Shown here one piece after another: positions 31,620 to 44,000 of a stretch of 64,000 bases of DNA. The DNA comes from Euphorbia lathyris. Its lineage: Eukaryota > Streptophyta > Magnoliopsida > Malpighiales > Euphorbiaceae. Each line of letters opens with the position of its first letter. Within the stretch, counting starts at the first letter, position 1. The stretch lies in the NCBI RefSeq assembly GCF_963576675.1, contig NC_088913.1, forward strand, positions 74,585,001-74,649,000, given 5' to 3'. The notes under the pieces were generated by a model. The model was not told the origin of the DNA. It did no database searches and was given only the letters and a program-made list of their open reading frames with translations. Both the position numbers and the translations under genes were made by a program.

Positions 31620-33370
31620 AATGCGAAAGTGGACCAGTTTATCGACAAACTTGTTTGGAATGTCCGATATGATCAATCCCTAGGTGGATTTGTATCCAGC
31701 TCCACTAGAAGATGCTTGTATTTTTACAAAGCCATAAAAAGAGAAAAAAGTTCAACTGGATCGAGGAGTGTAAAAAGTATTCAAGGAGATTACACTTTCC
31801 TATCATCACCACATCTGATTAACTGCCTATAATAGGGCAGACCTCATACCTTTACGCACCAACTATTGAAGAGACTGTATATTCAGTTATAGTGAGGAAA
31901 GTAGAGGGACAACAATATCCAATCTATTACATCAGGAAGGTTCTAAGGGATGCAAAATTCTGATACCCAAAGATAGAAAAAGATGGCATTGGCTGTACTA
32001 AAAACCTCTATCTAGTTTTCACCTTACTTCCAATCGTATACTATAGGTAATCAGAACTACTTTCCCATTAAGAAAGGTGTTACTAAGTCTAGAGACATCT
32101 GACATACTCGCAGACTGGACAATCGAACTAATATAGTTTTACATAAGGTATGAACCTCATACGTTGATCAAAAGTCAAGTTTTGACTAACTTTATAATTG
32201 AGTTTATATGAAATATTATTGAAGATCCCAATCTAGGAGGAGGTTAGGAAATGTTCGTAGATTGCACATCCCATGGAAGAAGTTCGTATTAAGATTTGGA
32301 TCCAAGGTCAGACATGCACCATAATTTCATATGTTGTAAAGCTAGATTTTCCCACAACAACAAATGCAACTGACTCTGTGGCCATTGTCCCGGGAATACA
32401 TATGCTTGGAGAAATATGGTTAGAAAAGGCATAAATTCCCGGTGACTCTCGGCTAATTGTGAATCAAGTCAATAAGAATTATGTGGCAAAAGATATGCGT
32501 TCATAGTTCGATATCTTAAAGAGGTAAATAAACTATTAAAGAGTTGGAAGGAAAAGGTACTAGATGGGAGGTTGTGAACATATCAAAAAAGAAGACGATG
32601 GAGGTAGCAAAATTTGCCAAATCCATAGCTAGCATAGACAAATGGAAGTTCATTACTTGCCCGTCTCAAATCAGATCGTCTCTAATACAGAAATTTAAGA
32701 AATATTGTTGGTTGAAGAAATAGAGGAGGATTGGTGGACCCCTATTCATGAGTACTTGACAAATGAAAGTCTGTCTAAGAGTGTGGCATAACCTGGCCAG
32801 ATAGTACGAAAGACGTATATTTAATCTAATTATATAGGAGATCATTTAGCCACCCTTGGTTGAAATGCATATCATTCGAATCTTGAAAGTATGTGCTAGA
32901 GGAGCTCCACGGGGGAATATGCAGGTCACTTGAAGGCGCTTAATCTTTGATAAGGAAAGACTCTCTAGATACTAATGAATAGACATGAATAACGATGCTA
33001 AATATTTAGTACAATTGTGTCACAACTGTTGGATCCATGTGAGTGTTTGCCACCTGCCCACAACCAGTTAGAAGCCCATTTATGCCGGATGACCTTTCTT
33101 TGCTTGGGAGATATGTGGGTCCACTGCATATGGTAACGAGATATCACAAATTCTTGGTATTAGCATTAGATCACTTCACTAAGTTGTGCCAATCTAAAAA
33201 CTAACTCTCGAAAGGGTTATGGAATTTGTACGGAATAACATCATCACTAGATTTAACATACCAAATACCATCATGATTGATAATGTGACCCAGTTCAATT
33301 GCTAGATGTTCAAAAGTTATTGTCAAGGCGTGGACATCACTAATTGATTCGCCTAATAAGGCTTCAAATT
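31620..33370 (+). pseudogene. Highly decayed Tat-type Ty3/gypsy pol
   Basis: It is a distant relative of the gypsy element at 40532-50436, in the same domain order but riddled with stops and frameshifts. RT end: FVSSSTRRCLYFYKAIKREKS (about 31690-31745, compare FISCSARRCLPFYNAIKKSK in the young copy). First RNase H: EGQQYPIYYIRKVLRDAKF (about 31905-31962). Second, archaeal-type RNase H: SRLIVNQVNKNYVAKDM (about 32440-32500). Integrase: LCHNCWIH (about 33010-33033) and VMEFVRNNIITRFNIPN, then DNVTQFNC (about 33215-33300). No LTRs are recognised on either side. It is an ancient insertion. Confidence 0.78.
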
Positions 33371-34397
33371 GTATCGTTTGTTAAACATTAGACTTATGGT
33401 TACACCGATTTGTACGTGGGAGCTAAATCTGCTCGCCCCCAATAACCATACTGTTAATTTTTTTACTTTACCCCTTTAATTTGATGTCAATCACCTTTAT
33501 TTATGACTTATTTGATATGTAGGAGTTGAGGAATCATAGCACTTGGAATGACTTCCATAGACCTCCATAACAGCACTCTTATCGAGAAAGCCCTTCCACA
33601 TCATCAAAAGGAACTAAAATTTTCACTGGATGTTAAATTTGTTAATCCTTGCCGTAAGGATAACTGTGTTATTGATTAGATTGTGAATTTTGTAGGACTT
33701 TTTATTATTATTATCATGGTTGTGGTGCATTTCTTTTCTGCGAGACAATCTGAATATTTTATTAAAAAATGTTTTCATTTGGACTGTTTAATCTTTCTAC
33801 CTTACCAAAATAAAAATAAATTTACATGCCATTTTTATTTCTTGGTTGTATTAATGATTTTTTTATTAAATAGAGATTTTATGGTAATTAAATTATGTTT
33901 AGGTATCCTAATCATCATTCATTGCATTGGTATAATTATTATAAGCTGCATAGATTTCATATATTTTTTTTCATTATTTTATCCATTTAGCAAATTCAAC
34001 AAAGAGGAGGTTTAGGTCAAGTTCATGGATCTTCAAAGATACATGACTTCTGGTTACTTAAGCATGTGAACAAGCAGCATCATGTTGTTTAATTTTAGTT
34101 ATAATTTAAATAAAAACATAAGATTAGGTTTAAGATTTAATTAATATTTATATATAGCTGCATACATGGGATTGACCAATCAGGAGTACTGCTCAAACTG
34201 AACATGCTTAAAAGTAATCATGTGATTTCCTTTTTCTTTTTTCTTAGGTAAAATTCTTAATTTGTTGTTAAATTAAAATTTAGAAAAAAAAATGTTAAAA
34301 TCAGTTACAACAGCTTCACTCTTCAAATCTGGTGTTAAATATATATATTTTATAAAGAAAAGATAATTTTTTTACACATTTGATTTTACACATTGAG
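33371..34397. other. AT-rich intergenic DNA
   Basis: An ORF at 33683-34015 is Ile/Phe-rich reading of T-rich DNA with no family resemblance. Nothing else is seen. Confidence 0.4.
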
Positions 34398-34702
34398 GGG
34401 GCGTTTGGTCCACAAGGGGTAAGAGAAAAGGAATCGAGAAAGGGAAACTAAAAGAAAGGAAAGGAATAAACATTAATTCCCCTATATGTTTGGATATGTT
34501 TAAGAAAGGGAATGAGGTAAAGGGAATCCAATTCCCTACATGGTCTGCGGTAATGAGCTTAACCTAAAGTGAGGTAAACTCATAATCTAAAATGGATAAA
34601 GAGAAGATTTTTTTTTTAAACAAACAAGAACAAAGGGAATGAAACCCTCCCGTTCCTATTCTCATTTCTATTTCTGAAGACCCCGAACCAAACGACCCTG
34701 AA
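34398..34702. mobile_element. MITE-like element with GTTTGGT-type ends
   Basis: Inverted termini GGGGCGTTTGGTCC and GAACCAAACGACCCT. The interior contains AGGGAATGAGGTAAAGGGAA and complementary TTCCCTTTGTTCTTGTTTG stretches. A target duplication was not identified, so the superfamily (PIF/Harbinger or hAT) is open. Confidence 0.55.
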
Positions 34703-34808
34703 ATTTCATAAAAAATTATTAGTGTCATAGATTGTACACATTGACAGTGAGAATAGAAGCATCTTTTTAACTTGAAGGCTTCATTCTGGAACGATACTAG
34801 CATACAGA

Positions 34809-34941
34809 AGTGGGCCGGGCCTAATGAATAAAGTTTGTCAAGGTTGATGATCTAAATCCCTTTTTATGGTCTTCAGTGGGCCGGGCCTAATTAACATTAT
34901 TTTGTGAAGGTTGATGATCTAAACCCGTTTTTATGGTCTTC
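34809..34941. repeat. Two-copy direct tandem repeat, about 65-base unit
   Basis: Both copies contain GTGGGCCGGGCCTAAT, AAGGTTGATGATCTAAA and TTTTTATGGTCTTCA in that order. Confidence 0.75.
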
Positions 34942-35249
34942 AATTGGGCTCTCGGAAGACCCAAATCCAGCTTGCTCAAATCTTGATTTTCTCCTTACCG
35001 TTATGATCCAATGGAATTACTTGCATTGCATTGGTGGATGGGAATTGTATTTTTATGAAGTTTTTTGTTTTTATAAATAAATTTATAGATATATTACATA
35101 CAAATATTTTAAAAATGAAATAATTATCTTATTTATATATTCTTACAATGCCAAATTTAATTATTATCTTGATGGTTTAATTATTTTTCATAATATATAT
35201 AATATATTTATCTTAATATAAAATTGTTGTTGTCTAATGTTTAAGGTAA
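34942..35249. other. AT-rich spacer with no supported gene
   Basis: No ORF or repeat recognised. Confidence 0.35.
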
Positions 35250-35460
35250 CATTGCCAACCTTCTTCTTCGTAAGAAGTTGTTGCTACTGAGATGTGGAAA
35301 CTGGTTCAGAAGCGATAGTCTTATCCTTCTTCTTCTTTTGTTCTTTCTCGGAGGCTTTCTCTCCCTTTTTGACAGCATCAGAGAAGGTTCTTGAAGGTTG
35401 GCTATGTCCCGCTACATTTCTGGAGTTGAGTTGCTCAGTGTAGGTGATAGAGATGTTTTA
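35250..35460 (-). other. Possible remnant of a copia third-ORF C-terminus
   Basis: Minus-strand translation gives a basic Lys/Glu tract (DAVKKGEKASEKEQKKKK) similar in composition and word order to the tail of the ORF at 273-3095 (DADKTGEKEQARTQQE). The DNA also has the GCTCAGTGT-type words typical of that element. It is low-complexity, so the likeness may be chance. Confidence 0.3.
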
Positions 35461-35754
35461 TCCATATCTTTATGTGCGATTTTTAGAGTCTTTTAACTTA
35501 ATTTAAGTTCTTTTTTTTTATTACATTTTTAGTTAAAGTATTTTTTTGAACTTGTTTAGTGAGTTTAAGTCAACGCTAGTTGGTTTTAGTTATTCTTTCA
35601 GTTAATTTCGGTCACTTTCACCCACTTTCACTTTTTATTTTCGCTTCTCTTTCCTCTCTTTTCTCTTCATGCAATTTTCATTCTCCATTTATGCAACATT
35701 GCAGAAAATCAGAAATCAAAATCCATCCATTGCATAGTAATATGACTAGATTTA

Positions 35755-36076
35755 ATAGAATAAGTTAGATTAGTAATGGCTATAAATTTTAATCGAAGTT
35801 GAAGATCGTTAAAGAGAAATTTAACCATCGTTGAATGAAATTGATGTTGAGTGAACGCACGAAAGGTGCTCTGATACCATAACAAGATTGACAAAAATTT
35901 GATTGAAGAAGAATGAAATGAAAAATTGTATTAGAAGAAAGGAAGGTAGTAGTACAGGAGGAGAAGAGCGTATAAGAAAACAAAAGTAAGTTTAACCCTA
36001 TCATCTACTATCTATTTCTCCTGGCTATAATGTTTAATTACAATTTTATACCCATTACTAATCTAACTTATTCTAT
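35755..36076. repeat. Inverted repeat, 30-base arms, around a copia-type primer binding site
   Basis: The arms at 35755-35784 and 36047-36076 are complementary at 29 of 30 positions (ATAGAATAAGTTAGATTAGT against ACTAATCTAACTTATTCTAT). Between them a tRNA-iMet primer binding site lies on the minus strand at 35868-35879 (TGGTATCAGAGC), next to AACAAGATTGAC. It looks like a rearranged copia end. Confidence 0.6.
35868..35879 (-). other. Copia primer binding site remnant (tRNA-iMet)
   Basis: TGGTATCAGAGC on the minus strand, the same 12-mer as at 8520-8531. No gag or pol follows within 600 bases. Confidence 0.65.
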
Positions 36077-36309
36077 GAGGTTTCCTCTATTATTTAATAA
36101 AAACAAAGTGAGATTCGTAATTCCCTCACAAATAGCACTAATATGACATGGTCTTGTCGATATTCCATATAATCTTCAACTTCAACGACACCGAACCTTC
36201 GTTGCTAATCATCTTCTAAGATATTAGTCTACTTCCCTTTATTAAAGAAACACATAAACTGTGCCTTGAACATTATTATTTTTTAAATAAGCTAATTTTT
36301 ATGAAGAAA

Positions 36310-36627
36310 TATAAGGTTTCACTCTGATGGAAGCGGCGGAACACGACGATTTTTGAAGGGACACATGCTATTGACGGAAACCCCATTGCTACAATTAAGA
36401 CCTTTGCTTTAATGGTCTCTAATGCTATAGCTGATAAACTCAACTTGCGAACGACAACTGGTCTTCGTGCACTGGAAAAAGCCTTCGGCTTCGTGGATTA
36501 AACTCAACACAGATGGCTCCTGTTGCACCTCAACAAACTCTATTGCAGCGGGGGGCTTGCTAAGGGATGAGAATGGGTGCTGGATCTTAAGATTCAAGCA
36601 TAACATAGGAAAGAGAGATAGCTTTGG
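36310..36627 (+). pseudogene. LINE RNase H fragment, left part (split by the solo LTR)
   Basis: The plus-strand reading shows ATIKTFALMVSNAIADKLN, then ASWIKLNTDGSCCTSTNS, IAAGGLLRDENGCWILRF and KHNIGKRDSFG up to the LTR at 36628. The frame resumes without change at 40110 (SELWGIATGLK) once the LTR and one TTTGG duplication are removed. A short upstream break separates the pre-RNase H segment. Confidence 0.82.
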
Positions 36628-39600
36628 TGTAATACCCCAAATTATATATATATAAGCTATTTGCTAAATTGAATTTGTTAGAAAGAGTTAAGGCTAAAAT
36701 ATAATTACTTTTGGAAATTTTTTTAAAAGATAATATAAATGTAGGGACTAATATGGGAATGTGGCCAAAATTAATTTCATCAAGGAGCTGCATACGCAGA
36801 CTCCATTTGTGAAGGTTAAGCTCCTTCTTCTTCCACCTTTCAACAAAAACAAAAGACAACCTTCTTCTACCTCATTCTTCCTCATCTCTTTACCATTTCT
36901 CATGATTTTTACACCGAAACGAAGCTCTCAACTCCAGCTACGCATGCATGTAAGTTTTATTATGAGATTTTGAGTTTTTAAAAATCATTTAGAGAGAGAA
37001 AATTCGTCACTTTTGATATTCTCTCTATTTCTCAGTCCTATGTTCATTATTTTGCAATTCTAACACCAAAAATGGACTCAGGGGGTCGATTTACGTATAG
37101 GTACACTAGATTTTGATGCATGCAAGGAGTTTTGAGGTGTAATCGGAGCTACACCGGAAAAAGTAAGAAATCTAACCAAAGTTTAATTTTCCGGTCGATT
37201 TTGGGTGTTTTGAGAGTGATTCTAGACTTGTGGAATCATAAGAAATAAAGTGGTATAATTAATTTCGCAAAATAATCAACTTTAATTTTTCTGATTGGCG
37301 GATCCCGAACACCGGTGATATTTTCCGGTGACATACGAAATAAGTGCAGAAAAATTATTTGGTTAAGTTCAGAATGTTCTAAATATTATTTGGAGCAACA
37401 TTAATTCTTGGACTTTGGCCAAATTCCTTACCGTTTAGTCTCTATAAATTACAAAAGTATATAGTTGGGTGAAATTAAAGAAAATAAATTAAGTTGGGTT
37501 AAAAATGATTTTTGGATCCTTATTTAAATAAATTTCAGAATATATAATTTTAAAAATAAAAGTTGAAGGGAGATTGGACTAAACATAATTAATTAATTAT
37601 GCTCTTAAGATTATTGGTTAGTTAATTTGGTTAATATAGGTATTATGAAAATGGATTATAAGTATATATATTTATATGTTATTTGATTATGAGTAATTTT
37701 GGAAGTAAAGTATTGGAATTACTGACAGTTATGGAACTGTCGGATGATTGATGTCCAACCGGGTTGATAATTACAGTCTATGGGTACCGGTTTGGACTTT
37801 GGATATTTTTGAATATAAAAGTGTATTTTATTGCAGGGTTGACCCTAGTTGTTACTAGGAGGATGTTCGTTTTATAGAGGAGACTCTGCCGAATTTTCGA
37901 TAGACAGTCCGTAAAACGAGACAAAATAAATTTTAATATTTCCCTAAACTTATATAAATTCTAAAAATAGTGTTATCTCTTTTAGATACTCAACCAGTAG
38001 GAGGAGCATCAGTACCTGAAAATTAGGACAGTCGGCTAGGAGCAATTTATGAGTTAATTATATGTTATCCATTTTTAATTTAGCATTTGCATTCGTAATA
38101 AATGATTTCATGGTATTTTAAGTAAAGTATTATTTTTAGGGAAAAGTACAAAAATAAACCTTGTGGTTACACCTATTTTTGAACAACACCCATGTGGTTT
38201 AAAAGTTTGCAAAGTGGTACCATGTACTTTATTCCGTTAGCAAACACATACCAAATTGACTAACGGTGTTAAAAGTCAAAAGGAAAAGAGTTAACTTGGT
38301 CCTTATATTTATTTATTTTTATAAATTGACCCTCTTATTATTTAATTATCACAAACAAACCCCAAAAAAAATTTAAATATACCATCTTTTCCATGTCTCT
38401 TTAATTTTTTTTTTCTTCTTTCTCTCTCTTTTAATTTCTCTCTCTAAAATAAAAATGCCCTGTGTTTGGTAAGGTGTTAGGTACCAGAGGTGTGGTGCTT
38501 GGAGTAATTGCTGGTTCTAGCGTCGTTTTGCTCACTGTGAATGCCGTTTTGGCCGAGTTATCTGATAGGGTTTTTGCTGGTAGAGGCGTCCAGGATTTCT
38601 TTGGCTGATATAGCGTATGAGCTGAAAATAGAGAAATTTGTGGGTGTCGTATTTGTTCTTTTATTTGGAAAACGCGTCGAAGCTAAGCATATATGGGAAA
38701 ATTGAAAGTTCTCCCAAGAGATCAATGGCTTGTCGTTTTGATTGTATATATAACTCAAAGCATGCTGAAATTTTGAAAATTACTCCAAATCCAAATCAAA
38801 CAGATGTCATATTATTTAAATCTAATCAAGAAAACCATCTTTAAGAAATTCTGCATAACTCAGCTGCAGGTTTCTGCATTTCCTGTTTGTTTCAGTTAGC
38901 TCCTTTTTTTTTAGTTGTTACTTTTGTTGTTTTCAATTAACAAGTATTATTCATTATAAATAAGAAAGAAGAAAAAAATAAGAAATTAGAGAGAGATGGA
39001 AAAGATGGTATATTTGAATTTTTTTTTTTTTATTTTGGGTTTGTTTGTGATAAGTAGATAATAAGGGGGTCAATTTATAAAAATAAATAAATATAAGGAT
39101 TAAATTAACTCTTTTTCGTTTGACTTTTAACACCGTTAGTCAATTTGGTATGTGTTTGCTAACGGAATGAAGTACATGGTATCACTTTGCAAACTTTTAA
39201 ACCACATGAGTGTTGTTCGAAAATGAGTGTAACCACAAGGTTTATTTTTGTACTTTTCCCTTATTTTTACCTATAAAAGTGTTTTATTGTTTATAATAAT
39301 TTATACGTAATTATTTGTGGATAAATACGTGTTATGGACATGCTTCCTGGTGAGCGGCGTCAGGATCTTGTGCGCACATGTACTATCGGGTTATTGGATA
39401 TTGATGATACTAATGTTGTGATATATGGATAAGCTCGGTTGAGATATTCTCGGGCTATATGATATGTGGATTTTGGATTTAAGTGAAGCTGGGTACGGAA
39501 TCGGTTGAGTTATTCTCGGTCCTCCAGCTAACTGGGCGTGTGGTCGGTTGAGTTATTCTCGGTCCCCCAGTTATTGGATATGAGTGAAATGGTGATTATT

Positions 39601-40104
39601 GGTGGATTATTAGATTGGGTATTGAGGTTTAGAGTCCAACACACGTATTAAACCACCTATCTATTTATTTATAAGACAATTTTATGAAAACCATATTGTG
39701 CGATCACTTATATTATATATTATATATTATTATTATTATTATTGTGTGTGACATAAATGTTAAATTACTCATGCATTGCATATAATTAATTCACTAGGGG
39801 AGGTTTGACTCCTTTAATTTTTCAGGTAACTAGAAGTCTATTGCAGCCCACGATCTTTCTTCGGGCAGCACATCTATCTTATTATGTATGACTATTTAAG
39901 AATTATGTTAAATTTTATATTCTAGACCGCAGTACCAGTTTGAGGATTATGTGTGTGTTTATTATTGAAGGTTTTAATATTAAATTATGTTAAGACTATT
40001 GGTAAGGTTGATTTTATATTATATTAAGGCTTGCTACGGGTTCCGGTAGCTTCAGCTTACCCGTTCCCTAGCGCCGGTCACAGTCCGTGGGATGGGTCGT
40101 GACA
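36628..40104. mobile_element. Solo LTR (gypsy-like), 5-bp target duplication TTTGG
   Basis: Starts TGTAATACCCC and ends GGGTCGTGACA, with TTTGG at 36623-36627 and 40105-40109. No internal coding domain is present. The total of 3477 bases includes a nested Mutator-like element at 38139-39260, so the original LTR was about 2.35 kb. A tandem-like patch with TCGGTTGAGTTATTCTCGG words lies at 39430-39570. The termini and size are reminiscent of chromovirus (Tekay/Del) LTRs; that assignment is inference. Confidence 0.88.
38139..39260. mobile_element. Non-autonomous Mutator-like element, 1.12 kb, nested in the solo LTR
   Basis: Inverted arms of about 200 bases (GGGAAAAGTACAAAAATAAA at the left, complement at the right; TTAGCAAACACATACCAAAT further in). 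Perfect 9-base duplication TTATTTTTA at 38130-38138 and 39261-39269. The core (38450-38900) shows no recognisable protein; a minus-strand ORF at 38558-38758 has no family likeness. Confidence 0.9.
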
Positions 40105-40109
40105 TTTGG

Positions 40110-40531
40110 ATCAGAGCTATGGGGAATTGCTACAGGGTTGAAGATGACTATTGAACATGGTTTAATTATATCTGAATCAGACTGCCTGGAAGTTATTCGT
40201 ATCGTGAATGGCACAAGGGAAGAAGTCCAACATCACCCACATAGAGTACTAATCATGAACATCATGGAGTGTAAAAGAGGAGTTGATCTGAAATTCCAGC
40301 ATATTGATGTGCAGATTGGCTCGCCAAGGCAACATTGAGTGATACGAAAGGAATTAATGTGTTGATGGACGTTCCAACCGGCTTGAGAGGATTAATCGAG
40401 GAGACTACCATGGGTCTGCGGAAGTCGTGTTGTCCAGGAAGAACAAAGTTAGGAACAGAGGCTATTTGCTCTGTTTTTTTTTCTGCTGTGTTTTTTCAGT
40501 TTTCTTTTGCTGTTTGTTTAACTTTCATCTT
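40110..40531 (+). pseudogene. LINE RNase H fragment, right part and 3' UTR (ends at the gypsy insertion)
   Basis: Continues the frame from 36627: SELWGIATGLKMTIEHGL, IISESDCLEVIRIVNG, then LATLSDTKGINVLMDV in a shifted frame. The 3' UTR (about 40440-40531) is interrupted by the gypsy element. Beyond it, AGAAAAAAAAAAAAAG at 50442-50457 looks like the LINE's own poly(A) tail. Confidence 0.8.
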
Positions 40532-40997
40532 TGATAACCCGCGAAGCCCAAAACGGGTTATACTCATTTCGCAAGCCCAGCCCATATTAAAGCCCCATGG
40601 GCTAAGATTGGACGGGACCCGAATGAAGGAAGCGGGCGCAGCGAGTAAACCGCCCCTAATTCCTAAACGGAGCGACAAGACTCCCACTCAGAACCACGTT
40701 CGTTGCCATGAAAACCACGAAAGGGACATGGCCTAAAAAGGGGGAACCGCCCTCAGAACGTGGCCCACTAAGGAGTAACCGCCCTCGGCGGTTACCCAAA
40801 AATACCTATAAAAGGCCTTAAGAATAAGGGAGGAGGTACGTTCACATTTTTTTCCCACAGAGCTATTGCTAAATTATAGACTCATCCTTACAAAAACTGA
40901 CTTGATCGTCGGAGAGTTTTCCCGGAGATCCTGTCTCCGGTTTTGTTTTGCAGGTAACTCCGGCAAAGAACATCAAAGCGGATCCAGCAAGTTATCA
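40532..40997 (+). repeat. 5' LTR of the gypsy element
   Basis: Contains a TATA box (TATAAAAG, 40807-40814) followed by the transcribed R/U5 part. The interior starts at 40998 with TTGGTGCGGTGAAGG, the presumed primer binding region; I cannot name the tRNA. Confidence 0.93.
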
Positions 40998-41046
40998 TTG
41001 GTGCGGTGAAGGTGGACCTTTTTTACCAACATTTAGTTAAAGGTAC

Positions 41047-44000
41047 ATGAAGAACATGTCAGAACCATCACGAACGACCGGCGTTACCACTAGATCAACC
41101 AGTATGAACTCCAGGGGACCACGGACTGCGAATTCGCAACCTGCAAGTACACAGCCTGTGGTGCCTAGCTCATCGGGTCCTTCGGGACAATTGAGTCCGT
41201 TATTGGAGGTCCAAGTGCAAACTGAGATGGAAATGTCCAATAGTGATTTCGTACAGATGGCTGGACAAGTCTTGGCTTCGAACATGAGCCAGGCGGCTGG
41301 AGATCGAATGATTAATTTACTAACGGCCCTCGCCGAACACAATACCGCCGTGGCGGCTGCTCCTCAAGAACCTGTGGTTATCTCAACACAATCACCGACT
41401 ATCCCTGTCATGTCGGCCCTCCCGCAGCCATCTCAGGCACCAAATCAAGTGGGCCAGAGTAGTCGCACAAACCCACACAGCCACCCGAGCAACTACTCGC
41501 ACCCAGATCTCATTACGACGATACATCCGACCTGGCAGCCATCCCAACCGTTGCCAGGAGTGCAAGGCACTCTTCCGCCACAGCAAGTGGAACCTTTTCC
41601 TCCCAGACATTCGGAGTTGATGACTCCTGGGCGAGAGCACACATGGAACTTTGATCCTATAACGGGACAGCGGTTAGTCCCCCAACAGGCACACGTCTCA
41701 AGACCGATGGGTGGATGGATGCCACCCAGAATTCACCAGCAGCGGATGGAAGAAGTCCGGCGAATACCCGATATTGACTTAGAAGATCAATTACGAAGCA
41801 TGATGGAGCGAATGGGGTACTCGCCTAGGCCGAGAGCAGAGATCTAGAGCGATTCACCTTTTGCCCCTTCGTTACGGGAATTCATTCCAGATCATAGAAT
41901 CAAAGCGCCTGCCATACCAAAATACTATGGGGATCCAAATTCTGACCCTGAGGCTCATGTCAGGAACTACAGAGAGTTAATGGATGTTGCAGGGGCAAGC
42001 GAAAGCATAATTTGCAGGTTATTCTCGACAACTTTGGGCGGTGCGGCATCTGATTGGTTTCGATCTTTACCGGCAGAATCTATTCACAATTGGCAACAAT
42101 ATAGTCGGGATTTCTGTGCGAAGTTCGTGGGCTGTAAAGCAGCAGATATGACAGATAGGCAGCTGAAGGAGATCAAACAGAGGAACTATAATTCCCTAAG
42201 GAAATTTGTTGTCGCCTTTAACGATATCCTGGTGCGATTGCAGAACCCAGATATCGTGAGTATTCGCAACATCATGGCGGATGGAACCACAGATTGGAGC
42301 ATACGGAAAGAAATCATCCGTAACAAACCACGCACTGTAGCCGAGCTCATGAAGATAGCAAAGGAATTCATGGAAGTGGATGATGTCAACAGGGAACATA
42401 GGGCCCAAACTCGGCGAGAAAGAGATGCCGCTAGAACCACTTCGGACAGTCGGCGTCAGACCCAGTCCAAAAGTAATTTTGTTCGAAGAGGCGATCGTCC
42501 CTTTCAAGGTGGAGGATATCACACGCCACTAAACACGACTCGCCAGGAGGTGTTACTTTGGATCGAAAAGAGCCCCCTGAAGAAGGATGTGCGGTTCCCC
42601 GAGGTAAAAGGTCAAACCAGTTTGGGGCGACATCCTAACAAATATTGCAGGTTCCACAGATTGAATGGCCATGACACAGATGATTGCTACGAACTGAAGA
42701 AGGAAATAGAAAAACTGATCGAGAGAGGCAAGCTGAGTCAATTTGTAAGAAAAGATACAGCTGATGAGAAAACAACGCTCCCGCATGAGGGAGAAACACG
42801 GCCAGAAAAGAAGCAGAAGAAAGGGGTGATAAACGTGATAGCAGGCGGAATCTACGAGCCTCCAATAAAAAGAACTCGCCGTGAACGGCGAAAGAGCAAT
42901 ACACATAGGGGGGATGCCCTCAATTACTCATTTGCGAGAATCACGGAGCCACATGCGGATGCCCTGGTGATCACGATGGCCGTTGAAGGATGGGACGTCA
43001 AACGGGTCCTTATCGACACAGGCAGTTCTTGCAATATCATTACCCGGACAGCATTCAACAAGTTGGGAATCAACGACGAGCGGGTGGAACACACCTTCAT
43101 GGATGTAACTGGTTTTGGGGGTCAATCCTCCCAAACAAGTGGGCAGGTGGTGTTGGAGGCAGAAATGGGCGATAAGAATCTAAAATGGCGAGGTGATTTA
43201 GAATTCGCAATTGTTGATCTCCCACTGGCCTACAACATAATTCTGGGACGGCCATTCCTGTCGGAGACGGAGTCGCTCATCTCAATGAAGCATTTAACGT
43301 TACATTTGCCAACACATCAAGGGCGAGTCATAGTTGAAGGTGATCAACTTGTATCTCAACAGGCCTATACATTATCACTTGAACCAAAACCGGAAGAGGA
43401 GGATAAAGTCGAAGAGAAGCTCCCGGCGGAAGCATTGGGAGAAACGGAACTATTCGCCATCTCGAATGACAAGAACGTGCGAATAGCGGCTGGACTCTCA
43501 GAGGAAACAAACAAGGCCATTACCGAGGTATTGATCCAATGTGAGTCGGCATTTGCCACCCCAAATGAAGTGTTAAAAGGAATAAGCCCAGACGTAGCAA
43601 CCCATCGGTTGAATGTAGACAAAGGGGCAACCCTAGTGCGGCAAAAGAAGAGGGGACATGCTCCTGATCGACAAAAGGCGATTGAAAAAGCAGTGGCGGA
43701 TTTGCTAAAGTCAGATGCAATTCGAGAAGTCACCTATCCGGAGTGGTTAGCCAATGTGGTGCTAGTCAAAAAGCCGAATGGAACGTACAGAATGTGCGTC
43801 GACTTCAAAGACTTGAACAAGGCATGTCCGAAAGATATGTATCCACTTCCTAACATTGATATATTGGTAGATGGAACTGCAGGATATGAAGCTTTATCAT
43901 TCACCGATGTGAAAACCAGTTACCATCAGATACCCATAGAGAAGGCGGATGAAATCAAAACATCATTCATAACTCACCAGGCGACTTATTGCTTCAAGGT

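Noticed and set aside
33683..34015. 110-codon Ile/Phe-rich ORF that looks membrane-spanning
   Set aside because: Typical artefact of T-rich intergenic DNA; no promoter, no conserved motif.
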